Origin: Sphaerulina vaccinii
Taxonomy: Eukaryota; Ascomycota; Dothideomycetes; Mycosphaerellales; Mycosphaerellaceae
Assembly (NCBI GenBank): GCA_022570795.1
Contig: JAKUDP010000004.1
Coordinates: forward strand, 1,364,001-1,428,000
Direction: 5' to 3'
Length of the DNA: 64,000 nt
Shown: positions 23,901-36,792 of the stretch, piece after piece
Position numbering within the stretch: the first letter of the stretch is position 1
How the letters are laid out: each line of letters opens with the position of its first letter
Made by a program: the position numbers and the translations under genes
Notes under the pieces: generated by a model
Told to the model about the DNA's origin: nothing
Seen by the model: the letters and a program-made list of their open reading frames with translations, nothing else
Databases searched by the model: none

Positions 23901-26118
23901 AGAAGTAGGAGGAGTTCCAAAGTCTATTAGGCTCTAGGGGCCCAACCAAACATTAACTACTAATTGTGCAGCTTGGACCTCTACTAAAGAACAAGAAGGA
24001 GTACTAGAGGATAGATCCAGAAGAAGAAAACTCTAGGAGTATATAGCTTTAGAAGGAGAAAATTGGAACAGAGTAGCCGACTAATTAGCCGACTAAAGTT
24101 CGTTAAGGGACTAGTAGAAATATATATATTAGAAAATATCTAGATATTATATAAGATCTACTAGAAGCAAGGGTGCAATCCTAGAAGAAAAGAAGATCTA
24201 TCTCGGATAAAGGGAAAGGACCTAAACCTAAGGCCTATAGTATAGTTATAAGGTAGATCCTCTAAAAGAGGTAGAGAGATAAGGAAGAGGATATACCTAA
24301 CCTAAAGTATTATAAGGCATTCCTTAGCCTAATTAAAGAAGAAAGGAATTATATCTAGGAAATCTTAGTAGAGATTAAAGAGGTTATATTTATAGTACTC
24401 GGACCTAATATTGCTTTAAAGCAAGAGGTCCCTATTCTAAAGTCCTATAAAGAGGTAATATAGAATCCTAAATAGGGCTATATATAGGAAGAAGCAATCT
24501 AGAGAGAACTAGTAGCTTTAGATAGTAACTATACCTAGAAGCCGGTTATACTACTAAAGGGTGCAAACCTTATAATATCTAGGTAAGTCTTTAATATAAA
24601 AAGATTAATTAGTAGAGCTATTAAAAAGTTCAAAGTAAAACTAGTTACTAGAGGGTTCTTCTAGAAGTTTGGAGTAGACTTTAAGGATACCTTTATACTA
24701 ACTATAAGGTATAATACTTTAAGAGTATTTATAGTAGTTGTTTGCGAGAAGGACTTAGAGATATACTAAGTAGATATAAATAATATATTTATAAAGAGCT
24801 CTCTAAAAGAAGATATCTATATAATCCTACCTCTAGGAGTAGAGGTCCTACTAAACTAGGTTCTAAAGATCTTAAGAAGTCTCTATAGACTTAAGTAAGT
24901 AGTAAGAGACTAGAATAAACTCTATATCTCAAAGCTAGAATAGATAGAATTCGATTAATTAGAGATCGACCTATACCTACTTATCTATAGGGAAAGAAGA
25001 ATTATAATCCTAACCTATATAGATAATATACCCGTTATAGTACTAGAGCTAAAGGATATTCTCTAGTTTAAAGAATAGCTTAGTAAGGTCTTTAAGATTA
25101 AGGATCTAAAGGAGCTAGAAAAGATTCTTAGGATAAAGATAATAAGGGATAGGATTATAGAAACTCTTAAGCTTAATTAAGAATACTATATCTAAGAGAA
25201 CCTTGCAAAGCTAAATATAACTAAAGAAAATACCTATCTAACTCTCTTACTAATAGATAGTTATAAAAGCCTTACTAAGGCAATCCTATCTAATAAGAGA
25301 TATACTAAATAGGAGTACTAGAGCTAGACAGGTACGTAGATATAGCCGATAGTTATAATAAGACTAGATATTACTTTCGCTCTTAGTAGACTAAGCTTAT
25401 ATATAGCTAACCTAATAAGGGGATATATAAATACTCTAAAGAAACTAGTAAGATACTTTAGGTCGTCCCTAGACCTAGGACTTATATTTAGGAGAGATAG
25501 TAGAGGACTTATTAGATACTTAGACTCTAACTATATAATAGATAAGGTAGATAGAGTCTTAATCCTCGGATCTATCTTCTTCCTCTATAGAGTACTAGTA
25601 TCTTAGATAAGTAAGAAGTAGAAGTCTATAGCAATATTAACTATAGAGGCTAAGTATATAGCTCTAAATATATATACTAAGCAATCTTAATTCCTAGTAG
25701 CACTTCTAAGAGAAATAGACTATATAGAGCTAGTAGGAGAATATTCTTTTTAACTACTTATTAAAGCAAACTCTAATATAGTAAATAAACTTAGACCTAT
25801 TTAGATTATAGGAGACAACTAAGTATCTTTGACCCTTATTAAGGATGCCTATACCTATAAGAGATTAAAGTATATTAATATTACTTAGAATAATATTAGG
25901 AGACTTTAGTAGCAATAGAGGATAGCGGTAGTATATATTCTAATAAAAGAGATAGTTGCAGATAGGTTAACTAAGCTAAAGAATAGTCCCTAATTCTAGG
26001 AGTTTGTAAGACAACTCCGGCTTGCTTAGCCTCTATCGGGCCCCTAGGGCCCGATAGGTTTATATAAGGGATAAGTACTAGAATATAGGGCAGAAGGACT
26101 ATCTAGCCTAAGTAGGAG
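20912..26118 (+). pseudogene. Element B gag-pol polyprotein (Copia), RIP-degraded
   Basis: No long frame survives, but reading TAG/TAA as mutated CAG, TGG or CAA gives a continuous Copia polyprotein. About 21000-22300 is gag-like. About 22850-23700 is integrase-like, with a pre-integrase HRR..H region, CxxC-type residues and a later F-x-V-W-G-like block. About 24590-25300 is reverse transcriptase, with KLVTRGF, YQVDINNIF, RSLYRLKQ and a degraded YVDD (YIDN) near 25013-25027. About 25600-25885 is RNase H, with SKKQKS, EAKY and DNQVSLTLIKDA. The integrase-before-RT order is diagnostic of Copia rather than Gypsy. Confidence 0.8.
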
Positions 26119-26364
26119 TATTAGAAAGTATAGTCTAGTTAGACTATCTAAGAGACACCCCCTAGGGATTAGAATATATAATATAGGTTATATAATAATA
26201 GGTCGCGTAACTTATCTAATACTCTATATCTTAGAAGGAGATACAACCTATAACTAACTAATATAATTAATATAGTTAGTTCCTATCTAACGCTTCTACT
26301 TCTATCGCGTATTAAGACCCTTCCTATATATTATAGGCGTATATATTGTCGTCCTATTTCGATA
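26119..26364 (+). repeat. 3' LTR of element B
   Basis: 246 bp, preceded by a purine-rich AAGTAGGAG that serves as polypurine tract, and followed by target duplication TATTA (26365-26369). It differs from the 5' LTR at scattered positions, many of them C/T or G/A. Confidence 0.85.
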
Positions 26365-26369
26365 TATTA

Positions 26370-29300
26370 TACTTTATAGTTAGTATAAAAGTATCTTTAA
26401 AGTCTACTCTAAACTTCTAGGAGAACCCTCTAGTAACTAGTCTTGTTTTAAACTTTTTAATAGCTCTACTAATTAATCTTTTTATATTAAAGACCTACCT
26501 AGATATTATAAAGTTTATACCCTTTAGTAGTATAACTAGCTTCTAGGTATAGTTACTATCTAAAGCTACTAGTTCTCTCTAGATTGCTTCTTCCTATATA
26601 TAGCTCTATTTAGAATCCTATATTACTTCTTTATAGGACTTTAGAATAGGGACCTCTTGCTTTAAAGTAATATTAGGTCCGAGTACTATAAATATAACCT
26701 CCTTAATCTCTACTAAGGTTTCCTAGATATAATCCCCTTCTTCTTTAATTAGGCTAAGGAATGCTTTATAATACTTTAGGTTAGGTATATCCTCTTTCTT
26801 ATCTCTCTACCTCTTTTAGAGGACCTGCCTTATAACTATACTATAAGCTTTAGGTTCAGGTCCTTCCCCTTTATTAGAGATAGATCTCCTTCTCTTCTAG
26901 AATTGTACTCTTACTTCTAGTAGATCTTATATAATATCTAGATATTTTCTAATATATATATTTCTACTAGTCCCTTAACGAACTTTAGTCGGCTAATTAG
27001 TCGGCTACTCTGTTCTAATTTTCTCCTCCTAAAGCTATATACTCCCAGAGTTTTCTTCTTCTAGATCTATCCTCTAGTACTTCTTCTTATCCTTTAGTAG
27101 AGGTCCAAGCTATATAAATAGTAGTTAATATTTAGTTGGGCCTCTAGGGCCCGACGGACTTTAGAACTCCTCCTACTTCTTTGGTCTCCTAACTAGTTTC
27201 CTAACTAGTGCAATGCTAGATTAGTTAAGCTTAGGAATATTTAACTCCAAATCTCCTCTTTTCTTATACTCAAACTACTTAGTATTACTATAGGCCTTAA
27301 TAGCCCCTATATTAGGCTTCTAGAAAAGCTATATTTTAGTAGTATCTAGAACATAACCGATAAATATAGCATCCTTGCCTCTATTTATTAGTTTATCTAA
27401 TCGTATTCTAGCTAGCTAGGACTTTAGGTTTATATATATAACTACTCTGCAGCTCTAGACTCTAAAGTATAATACTAGAGGTCTCTATTCTAAGAACGCC
27501 TCCTTAGGTAAGACTTTAAATCTATTAATATCTAGCCTATTTAGAAGAGTATTCCTAATAATAATACTTACTTCTAGTACCTTAGGCTAGAACTTAATTA
27601 GTATATTAGATTCTTCTAGTATCGCCCTTACTCTTTCTTTAGAGGTCTAGATCGACCTTTTAATAACTCTATTCTAAATAGAGTTATATACCTTAGTAGT
27701 ATAGAAAGAGATTCTATTCTCTCTCTCCTACTACTTTAGTATAGTAAGAAGCTCCCTAGCTCTATTACTCCTTACTACTTAGAGAGAATTTCTAGATTAA
27801 AGCTCTACCTTCTTTTTCTATTAGTAGAAGATAGGTAGTATATCTATTTTTAACTTTAGTAGGAAGGCCTACTTCTTTTTTAAAAAGTTATTAATAATTT
27901 CAAGCTACTACTTAAATTCTAATCTTAAGATAGGTAGGGGTCTATAGATATTAATAGATATAAAAGCTAGCTTTTAGGGCTTCTACTATGTCTCTTTCCC
28001 TCTATACTGCTTTATCTTTGCTATTACATAGACTCTATATACTCTATGCTCCTTTGGAATTAGTATTAGGCTCTTCAAATCTAAGACCTAGTAAAGGTTC
28101 TTTACTACCTTCTCCCTAAAATGTACAAGCCTTCGATGCTAGAGCTCCTACTAATCCTAGGTACTCTCTAATACATAGAGAGTATATACTTTATCTATTA
28201 ATTCCTATAAGAAGTATACTTGATTTCGGTCGAGCCTCTAGAGCCCGACGGACTTAGCTAGACTCTTATTAATCTCCTTAATAAATAGGACTCCTCCTAA
28301 TATTCTTATCTAGACAACTACTTTTCTAGAGGCTAAAACAAGTATAAATTTTGGTAGTTAAATACCGAACTACTTACTAAACTAACTCTATAAAACAAGA
28401 TTAACTCTAAAACTAGGTATAAATAGAACATCTTTTAGTATAATCTATTTCTTCTTTCTTCCCTCTATAACTACTTTCTTAATATATATAGCTATTAAGT
28501 AGCTACTACTAACCTTAATCTACTTCCTAGTCTAAAAAGGTTTTAGTTCCCTAAAGAGTAATTCTTAGTTAGTTATATAGATAGAAGTATAAGAGTTAAG
28601 TAGCTATTCTAATAGCCTATACTTACCTTTTACGTCTATAGTTAAGTAGGCTACTTTATCTATATTCTTATCCTCTAATAGGGTCTAAGATGCTTCTAAG
28701 GTAGTTAGTAACTCTATATTTTCTTATACTATAAAGGCCTTCTTTAGGTACTTCTTACTTAAGTTAGATTTCTTCTTAAGGGATTATACTTTAAGTTTAA
28801 GTTTCTTTACTATTTCTTTAAGTTTATCTTTCCCTAGTAAAGATCCCCTCCTTTATCTTAATAGAGAGTATCTTTTCTTAACTTAGTATCCTATCTTTAG
28901 TACTATAGTCTTAGTAGCCCTCTTTACTCTTTTAAGTCTAAAGTAATTATTCTAGATATATAGTCCTCTATAGAGGAAATAGGCTAGTAGTCCCTAGGTA
29001 CCTCTTTTAGTAAATATAGCTATCTCTCGGCCTATTATCTATTCCTATTTTTTTCTTAGGATTCTAAAGATATTCTAAGGCTTAAGATCCTACTTTAGGT
29101 TTATACTATCTCTAATTATTAAGTAGGACTTAGGTAGAGCTATAAGGAGTTACTATATCTTCCTATTCTTAGTCTTAATTTCTTTAAACTATAGAGAGAT
29201 TATAACTACCCTTCTTATAATAGTACTTAGGCTCTACTATACTTTATTAATCGTCTAGCTATCTTGTATCTCGAACGTAGTATACTATTTGAGAAGGCTT

Positions 29301-30177
29301 CTTCCTATAGCTTAAAGCTTACTCTTATACCTCTTTTTAGCCTATTTCTAGAGCTCCCTTACTATTTTAATCTCCTATATCGCTTCGTAATTATCTACTA
29401 ATATATAGATATATATCTTAGAGAGAGCTACTATATTATACTTCTTATAGGATACTCTCTTAATAGAGCTATCTAGCGAGTCTAATAATATAGTTAATAT
29501 ATATCCTAAAGGAGTTAATACTAGAGTATCTAGTATAGTCTCTAATAGAACCTATTCTACTTACTTAGATATAAGATATATCTTTATTATTCTAAACTAG
29601 AACTTATAGTTCTCTCTTATTAGTATTAGTATAGCTACTCTCCTACTAAATCTATTTCCTTATTCTTAATCTATTTTACCTAAAATATTAAAACTAAGCT
29701 CTAAAAAAATTAATACTCTTTTAAACAACTTAAGTAGTAGTTTCTAGAAAGCTACGTTCTTTATCTAAGACTCTCTTCCTTCTCTCCTAGATAAGCTTAG
29801 TATAGTTTCCTACGCTTCCTACTTATCTATACTTATAGATAGACTTGAATAGTCTCTTCTTAGAGGGATATACCTTTCTAAGGTATTAGTAGTACTCTAG
29901 TATAGAGGTTAAGTCTTATCTATATAAGATAGTACTTTAGCCTCTAGCTTACTCTTTCCTCTTTATACTCTTTGAGCTCTACTTCTTAAGTATGTCTTAC
30001 TAGGTTCTTCTCTATCTTATCTACCTATAGGAATGTCCGGAACTCGCTAGGATCTTCTATATCTTCTTAGTAGTATAGATAGGTATACCTCGAGTCTCCC
30101 GATACTTCTTTTATTATAGGTTTATATCCTACTATTAGAAAAGGCCAACTATTACTATCTAATATTTCCTCTACAAA
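26370..30177 (-). pseudogene. Element A polyprotein, 5' part (gag, integrase, start of RT), RIP-degraded
   Basis: Reverse complement of about 20912-24720 of element B, with scattered differences. It covers gag and integrase and runs into the reverse transcriptase up to the B insertion point. No intact frame remains. Confidence 0.75.
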
Positions 30178-30192
30178 CCCGGGCTTATAACC
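30178..30192 (-). other. Primer-binding site of element A
   Basis: Reverse complement of GGTTATAAGCCCGGG, abutting the 5' LTR on the minus strand; identical to the sites of elements B and C. Confidence 0.6.
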
Positions 30193-30441
30193 TATCGAAA
30201 TAGGATAATAATATATATACCTACGATATATAGGAAGGGTTTTAATACGCGATAGAAGTAGAAGTATTAGATAGGAACTAACTATATTAATTATATTTTT
30301 TTTAGTTATAGGTTCTATCTCCTCCTAAGATATAGAGTATTAGATAAGCTACGTAACCTACTATCACGTAACGTATATTATATAATCTAATCCCTAAGAG
30401 GGTATCTCTTAGATAGTCCAACTAGACTATACTTTCTAATA
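30193..30441 (-). repeat. 5' LTR of element A
   Basis: 249 bp in minus orientation, followed on its outer side by target duplication TATCT (30442-30446). Confidence 0.83.
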
Positions 30442-31639
30442 TATCTCTTTCTAGCTTGCGAACTATAAGTATACTATATCTAGAATCTTATTTTTAATTC
30501 GAATAATATTATTTAAATTATAGCTATATCTATAAGCAAGAGTCTAACTTTCTAGTTCTAGCCTCTTATTTGTAACTATACTATTATTCTAATTATACTA
30601 CTTAACTAGATTAGAATCGAGTAGGAGATAAGAATCTAGCAACTTAGAAGCAACCTAATCCTTTTTATATCTTATATAAAGACTAGACTAAGTATATAGT
30701 AGTAGGTAGATCTGCGAGTAGGCAAGTTTACTTATATCCTCCTTAGTCTAGAGATAGTAATATAGGAGTAGTTCTAAAAGCTATAGCTCGAGCCTTAGTT
30801 TAGATAGTATCTAGGTATAGTTATTATTAATAAATTCTACCTTATCTACTAGTAGGGTATAGAGAATAGAGGATTTAGAAAGGAGTATATAAACCTCTAG
30901 ACGCTACGTACGCTCCTATACTATAACGTCTGTATATATAGTTATATAGCTACGTTAGATACTATAGTAGAAAAGGTCTATATAAAGATAACTAGTATAT
31001 AAGAAGGTTATATTACCTTAATTAGGAATAGTATTAACTAGCCTAAGATCTTTATATAGGCTATACTAATCCTAGATAGTATAGGAGATAACTATAGCTC
31101 GCTCTTCTAGCTTGCTACGTAGGTAGTAGACCTAAGTATATAGGTAAAGGATCCTATATAGATTCTAAAAAGTATAGTTTTTTATAATAGTTAGAAGGGA
31201 TATTAGGAGGCTACCTATACTATATATATATATATTATATAGAAATTCCTAGAGTATATAGAGGTAGAAGTATACTAGATAGTCTAGGTCTACTATAGGT
31301 AGATAGCTAGGTAGATATAGAGCAAGCTTATATAGAAGTTCTAGAAGTATAACTCTAAAATCTATATTTTCTTTGTAACTAAAATACTTAGATTAGAAAT
31401 AGATATTTCGAATATTAAAGAGATTATCTAGTATAGGCTTCTAAAGTAATATATAATATAGTATATTATATAGTATATAGGTTATATAGTACAAGACTTA
31501 GTAAAGTATAGGCCTAGGCGCTTTACCCTACTATATAAGAAGTTTGCTAATCTCGAGTATATAGTCTTACCTACCTAGTCTATAGAGCCCGCGCGCCTTG
31601 TAGAGATCCTAGTAGATAAGCCTATTAGTTAGCCTATAC

Positions 31640-32700
31640 CTCTAGATATAAAGGCAAAGAAAAGAAAGTCGGATTAGAATAAGTATAATAAGCTTAAGTT
31701 CTTTATCTACTATTAGATTAATTAGACTATAGGTAATCTACCTATAATCTAGCCTAGATATCGAAGGAAGGTCTAGCTATATATATTTATAGAGGCTATA
31801 CCCGAGTAGATAGATATAGACTACTACGACTATTACTAGCCTATATAGAAGCTCTCTAAGTTAGAAATATAGTAGGCTATAGTAATAGAGTTCTAGATAT
31901 TAGTTAGAGTTTCAAAGTATATACTTTTTATATAGGCTTGTCTATATAAGTAGGATATTCTTTAGGCAAAGCATCTATATACTAATACAATCTTCTAGCT
32001 AGTACCTAGATCTATACTACTCTAGAGGATTTAAAAGTATATTGCCTACTACTAGGGCAAGGCTCCTAGTTACTACCTAGTTCTTAACCGAACTAGATTA
32101 AAAGCCTATCTAGAGTAGGCAAAGTTTATATTACTAACCTAACTACTATCTATACTAGAGACTTAGCTATATATATTTATATAGTAGGTAGATAGCAACT
32201 TTATAAGTAGCTAGGCTAATATAGAGAGGCAGAGTAGATAGCTTATAGATAAAGGCTAGGCAAGCTATAAGTAGTATTACCTAGGGCAATATATAAGTAT
32301 TAAGAATAGGCAAGTTAATTATAATATTAGCGAGACTATTATAGATATATTAGACACGTCTATATATAGAATTCGTATATTCGGTATTTAGACTCTACTT
32401 CTATATATATCGACGCCTAAGCTATAGATAATATCTAAAGTAGTCGCAAGTAGTAGGTCTCTAGATTCCAAACAAGCTATATAGAATAGCGCGCCTAATA
32501 TACTAAATAAGAATATAGTAGCGCCTATAAAAGGAAAGGGAAGAGCAAAGCCTAGAGTATCTACTCCTAAATATAAGTAGACGTATTCCTAGACTCTATT
32601 ACTATAGGTATTGCTATAGATAAAGTAGACTTCTAATTTCTATAAGGTTCTAGCTAAGAAGTCTAGTAATATCTAGTCTATAAGTAATACCTAGCTATCT
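31640..32700 (+). pseudogene. Degraded coding block 1 of the outer element, unknown
   Basis: When TAG/TAA are read as RIP-mutated Gln or Trp codons, this stretch gives one long plus-strand frame with basic segments (GKGRAKPRVSTPKYKQ). It belongs to the outer element because it lies outside elements A and C. I do not recognise the protein. Confidence 0.35.
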
Positions 32701-32971
32701 AAGTAGAGCTATATAGAATTGCCTTCTAAGCTATTAATAGGTAGAGTATCTAGAGTTTCTAGTTATATAACTAGAAGCTATATACCTCTAAAGTATTATT
32801 AATAGAATTATAGATAGTATACTAGCTACTTCTAGGCTTGCTACCTATCTATATTATATAATTAATTATATATAAAGCTAGTATCCTAATATATAGAGGA
32901 AATTCTATACTTGTATTCTATACTCTTATACTTCTAGTCTCCCTATTTATTCTATACTTGCTTCTATAGTC

Positions 32972-33516
32972 CTCTAGCTAGATCCTTAGTATATTATATA
33001 GTTCTCTATTACTCTCTAGCTTAATCTAAGTATACTTTATAGTCCTCTAGCTAGATTCTTAGTATATTATATAGTTCTCTATTACTCTCTAGCTTAATCT
33101 AAGTATACTCTATAGTCCTCTAGCTAGATTCTTAGTATATTATATAGTTCTCTATTACTCTCTAGCTTAATCTAAGTATACTCTATAGTCCTCTAGCTAG
33201 ATTCTTAGTATATTATATAGTTTTCTATTACTCTCTAGCTTAATCTAAGTATACTCTATAGTTCTCTAGCTAGATTCTTAGTATATTATATAGTTCTCTA
33301 TTACTCTCTAGCTTAATCTAAGTATACTTTATAGTTCTCTAGCTAGATTCTTAGTATATTATATAGTTTTCTATTACTTTCTAGCTTAATCTAAGTATAT
33401 TCTATAGTTTTCTAGCTAGATTTTTAATATATTATATAGTTCTCTATTACTCTCTAGCTTAATCTAAATATACTCTATAGTCCTCTAGCTAGATTCTTAG
33501 TATATTATATAGTTCT
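32972..33516. repeat. Tandem repeat, 73-bp unit, about 7.5 copies
   Basis: The word CTCTAGCTAGAT starts at 32972, 33045, 33118, 33191, 33264, 33337, 33410 and 33483, always 73 bp apart. Units differ by a few T/C changes. It lies inside the outer element and is not a CRISPR array, because the repeats are contiguous without spacers. Confidence 0.9.
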
Positions 33517-33929
33517 AGATTTAGGCTAGCCTTCTACTTCTACTTAGATAGTATCTACTTAAGTTCTAGATTTAGGCTTGCCTTCTATATAGATACTTGT
33601 TTCTACTATAAATAAATAGAATAGAATAGAGAAGTAGTTAGAAAGAATATATATTATAGTATTAATTATTAACTAATAATATAATTAAAGTAGTACTTCT
33701 ACCTCTTCGAGTCTGCAATTATACTATATATAATACTACCTACGTCGCTATCTATAATAGCTCTACGCGTATCTAAATTCCTAAGTATAAAGAAGACTAT
33801 AGCCGACTATAGACAAATACCTACGAATCTAAGCTATAAATATATAGTAATACTAAGTATATCTTAGATAAGTAGCTTCTAAAGTATAATATCTCTTAAG
33901 TCTAATAAACTAGCTCTAATAATCCTAGA

Positions 33930-36597
33930 AAGAGTATAGGCGCGTTCTAATTAGTATAAGAGTAGTTAGATAGTTCGGGAAAAGGTAGATAATATCCTTT
34001 AGTATATATACTTAAGTAATATAAGTATTAAAAGCTTCCTAAACTCCTACTATAGTATAGAGAAGAATCTAGGTATAAGCGTATAGATAGAGACTATAGG
34101 TAGATATATAAAGAGAATAGGAAGTATTATATCTAAGGAGTCTTTCTTATAAAAAGTATACTTATATATAAATAAGAGTAAGTTTGCGAGCTTTGTTCTA
34201 GGCCTTATTAGACTAGATATCTAGTTTTTAGCTTAGATCGAGGTAGGTAGAGTCTAGTAGTATATAAGACCTATACTAACTATACTTAGGTATTTAGCAA
34301 ATTCGATTTAGAGTAGTAAGTAAGTAAAGTCCTCCTTTTAGATATATTTAGAAAGATAGCTTAGGTAGCTTCTATACTTACTAATATTATAAGCGCGCTT
34401 ATTACTAGACTAGCGTAGGTAACTATAGATATAAAAGAGACTCTGCGATAGGTCTATAGGAAGGTTATATAGGTAGCTTTAATAATTAGATAGGTATAGT
34501 ATCTAAGAGCTAGGAGTAGACTATTTTACTAGCTTAGAATCTACCTATAGAGTTAGGAAACTAAGTATAGAGTAATATCTATACTCGCTAGTATAGGCGT
34601 CTATATATATTCTTAGAGTATCTATTAGGCAAATAAAAGCCTACTTAGAATAGCTATAGAAAGTATATATATATATAGTTAGAACCTAGCTATAAATATT
34701 ATTTTTAATAACTAGAACTATATACTCTAGACTAGATAGTCTAGGTTTCTTAAATAGGACTAGCTTCTTAAGTATATAGATTCTATATAGTAGCTTAGAT
34801 ATATTCTTACTATATAAAGAGAATCCTCTATAGCTTTATAATATTATAGGTATAGAAGGGCTAAAGTATAGCAAACAAGAGTAGGTATATATACTATATA
34901 AGATAGCTAAGTATATTCGCAGAGTATACCTAGTCAAAGTTATAGAAGTATATAATATAAAACTAGACTTAGACTAGTAGGCTATATTATAGTACCCCTA
35001 TATATATATTATATATTGCCTTATAACTTAGAAGTCTATATACTCTATAATAAAGCTTATATTCGAAAATAAAGGTACTATAGATAGTATATATAGAGTA
35101 ATTAAGAATATTATAGATAAGTAGCTTAACCTTTAGGAGATATATAATAGTATCTAATATAATAATATAGATTCTATAGACAACCCTATACTATTTGTAG
35201 GCGCTACTACCGAGTTTTAATTATACTAGAATAAAATTCTCTATTTATAGATAGAGTAAGATAAGAACTAGGTTAGACAGACTAGCTATAACTCTAGCTA
35301 GAAAATTAAGCTAGTTTATAGTAATTAGAAATTAGTCTCTAATATCTATACTATATATAAAGAGTATATTAAGAATAAAGACCTATATAATAGGATCTAG
35401 TAGATACTACTAGTACCTAGGCTCTTCTACCTAAAGATATACCTAATATAGGCAATCGATAGAAACTTTAGTAGGCCTAAGAGCTATAACTCGAAGATAT
35501 ATCTAAAGGTCTACTAGGCGCTAATAAATTATAAAATCTACCTATTATTCTAGATACTATATAGTTATATAGAGTATCTAGTAGTCGATAGCTATTATGC
35601 CTACATCCTAGTATTTATATATAAGACGGCTAGGATTTAAGACCTAGGTAATAGATCGAATATAGCTAGGTATATTCGAAAGCTTTTAGTTAAAGGATTC
35701 CTAGATCTATTATAGAAGGTTTATAAAGTATACTTCTCCTAGTAGGTATATATACTACGCCTAGATCTATAGTCTAATTAGATAAAAGCTAGATATTATA
35801 TAAGTAAGACTATCTTAATAGCGAAGAAAAAGAAGAAGTCGGCTCCCTATATAGTAAATATAGTTACAATCGATAGTAGCAAGGATAGAACTATATATAT
35901 CTACTTTATCTAGATAGTATAGACCTACTAACTCCTCTACTATATAATTAAGTATATAGATATCGGCCTCCTATACTATATAGTTAATTAGTATATTTTA
36001 ATCTTCTATATAAAGTCTTATAAGAACTATATATTTATTATACTCTAGCTAAAGTAGATTATAGACTCGCCTATATCTAATAAGTAGCTCTAAAATATAA
36101 TTCTAGCAAATAGTCTAGTAAACTATATAGGTAGAGTAGATAGTTAGTTTAAAATCGACTATATAAATAAGTTCCTAAATAGCTATCTAAAAGCGCTACT
36201 ATAAAATCGGAGGAATAGTATATTTAGTATAGAGGATTAGCTCGCCGACTATACTCTGCTCGCAACCTATATAGGTTAGCTCTATAATAGAATAGAGGTA
36301 GTATTTAGTAAATATATAGATATAGTATATATAAGGGCAAGTACTATATATAAAATCTACTAAGTTATATTAATCTACCTAGAGGAGTTACTTAATTGTA
36401 TATAGACAAAGAATACTCTATTCTATATAGTAGATCTCTTCGCTATAGGCCTAAACAACCTTATATCTAACGTAGGTATAGATAACAAGCCTTATCTATC
36501 TATACTTAAAAGATTTAATTAGAATATAGTATATATACTAGACTTAGGTAGTCCTATACCCGATATCGAGTATCTAGATATTCCTAGCTAAATAGAT
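33930..36597 (+). pseudogene. Degraded coding block 2 of the outer element, possible DUF6589-like transposon protein
   Basis: With RIP-mutated stops read through, the plus strand gives about 880 residues of near-continuous protein, resuming at 38913 beyond the gag-only element C. A block at 34695-34721 decodes to a degraded F-D/N-N-x-N-Y motif, and later text resembles VDSQFKIDYINKFLN and YTLLATYIGQL. This loosely recalls fungal proteins labelled DUF6589, but my memory of that family is not firm. It is the best candidate for the protein that mobilised the outer element; this is inference. Confidence 0.35.
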
Positions 36598-36602
36598 AAT
36601 CT

Positions 36603-36777
36603 TATTAGAATATAATACTAAATCAGATCTGTCTAAGCCGGCTAACTAAGTAAGGGGTATCTTAGCAACCTCCTTATATACTATTCGATAGTATAGATAG
36701 CTTTTAGTACCTTTCTCCGACCTTGCTAACCGGGAGGGAGGTCTCTTAGCGCCCCCGATAACTAGTAGAGAATAATA
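36603..36777 (+). repeat. 5' LTR of element C
   Basis: 175 bp, begins TATTAGAATATAATAC and ends AGAGAATAATA. Unusually for the island it keeps GC-rich words such as CCGGGAGGGAGG. Confidence 0.85.
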
Positions 36778-36792
36778 GGTTATAAGCCCGGG
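36778..36792 (+). other. Primer-binding site of element C
   Basis: GGTTATAAGCCCGGG directly after the LTR, the same 15 bases as in elements A and B. Confidence 0.6.

Larger units (their letters stand above)
20651..26364 (+). mobile_element. Copia LTR retrotransposon B, inserted in element A
   Basis: Two 246-bp LTRs (20651-20896 and 26119-26364) flank a 5.2-kb interior. The 5-bp duplication TATTA lies at 20646-20650 and 26365-26369; deleting B and one copy restores the reverse-transcriptase sequence of element A as read from B's own copy at about 24709-24725. The order gag, integrase, reverse transcriptase, RNase H marks the Copia superfamily. LTR ends read TA..TA, as expected if TG..CA was hit by RIP. 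It cannot be autonomous now because all frames are broken. Confidence 0.88.
18991..30441 (-). mobile_element. Copia LTR retrotransposon A, split by element B
   Basis: Two 249-bp LTRs (18991-19239 and 30193-30441) lie in the same minus orientation, flanked by TATCT at 18986-18990 and 30442-30446, a 5-bp target-site duplication. The interior is the reverse complement of element B, both from 30192 down to 26370 and from 20650 down to 19240, and is interrupted in the reverse transcriptase region by B. Without B and one copy of its duplication, A is about 5.73 kb, close to B's 5.71 kb, so they belong to one family. All coding frames are destroyed. Confidence 0.85.

Noticed and set aside
32972..33516. 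Possible CRISPR-like array
   Set aside because: Repeats are contiguous 73-bp units without unique spacers, in a eukaryotic transposon island.
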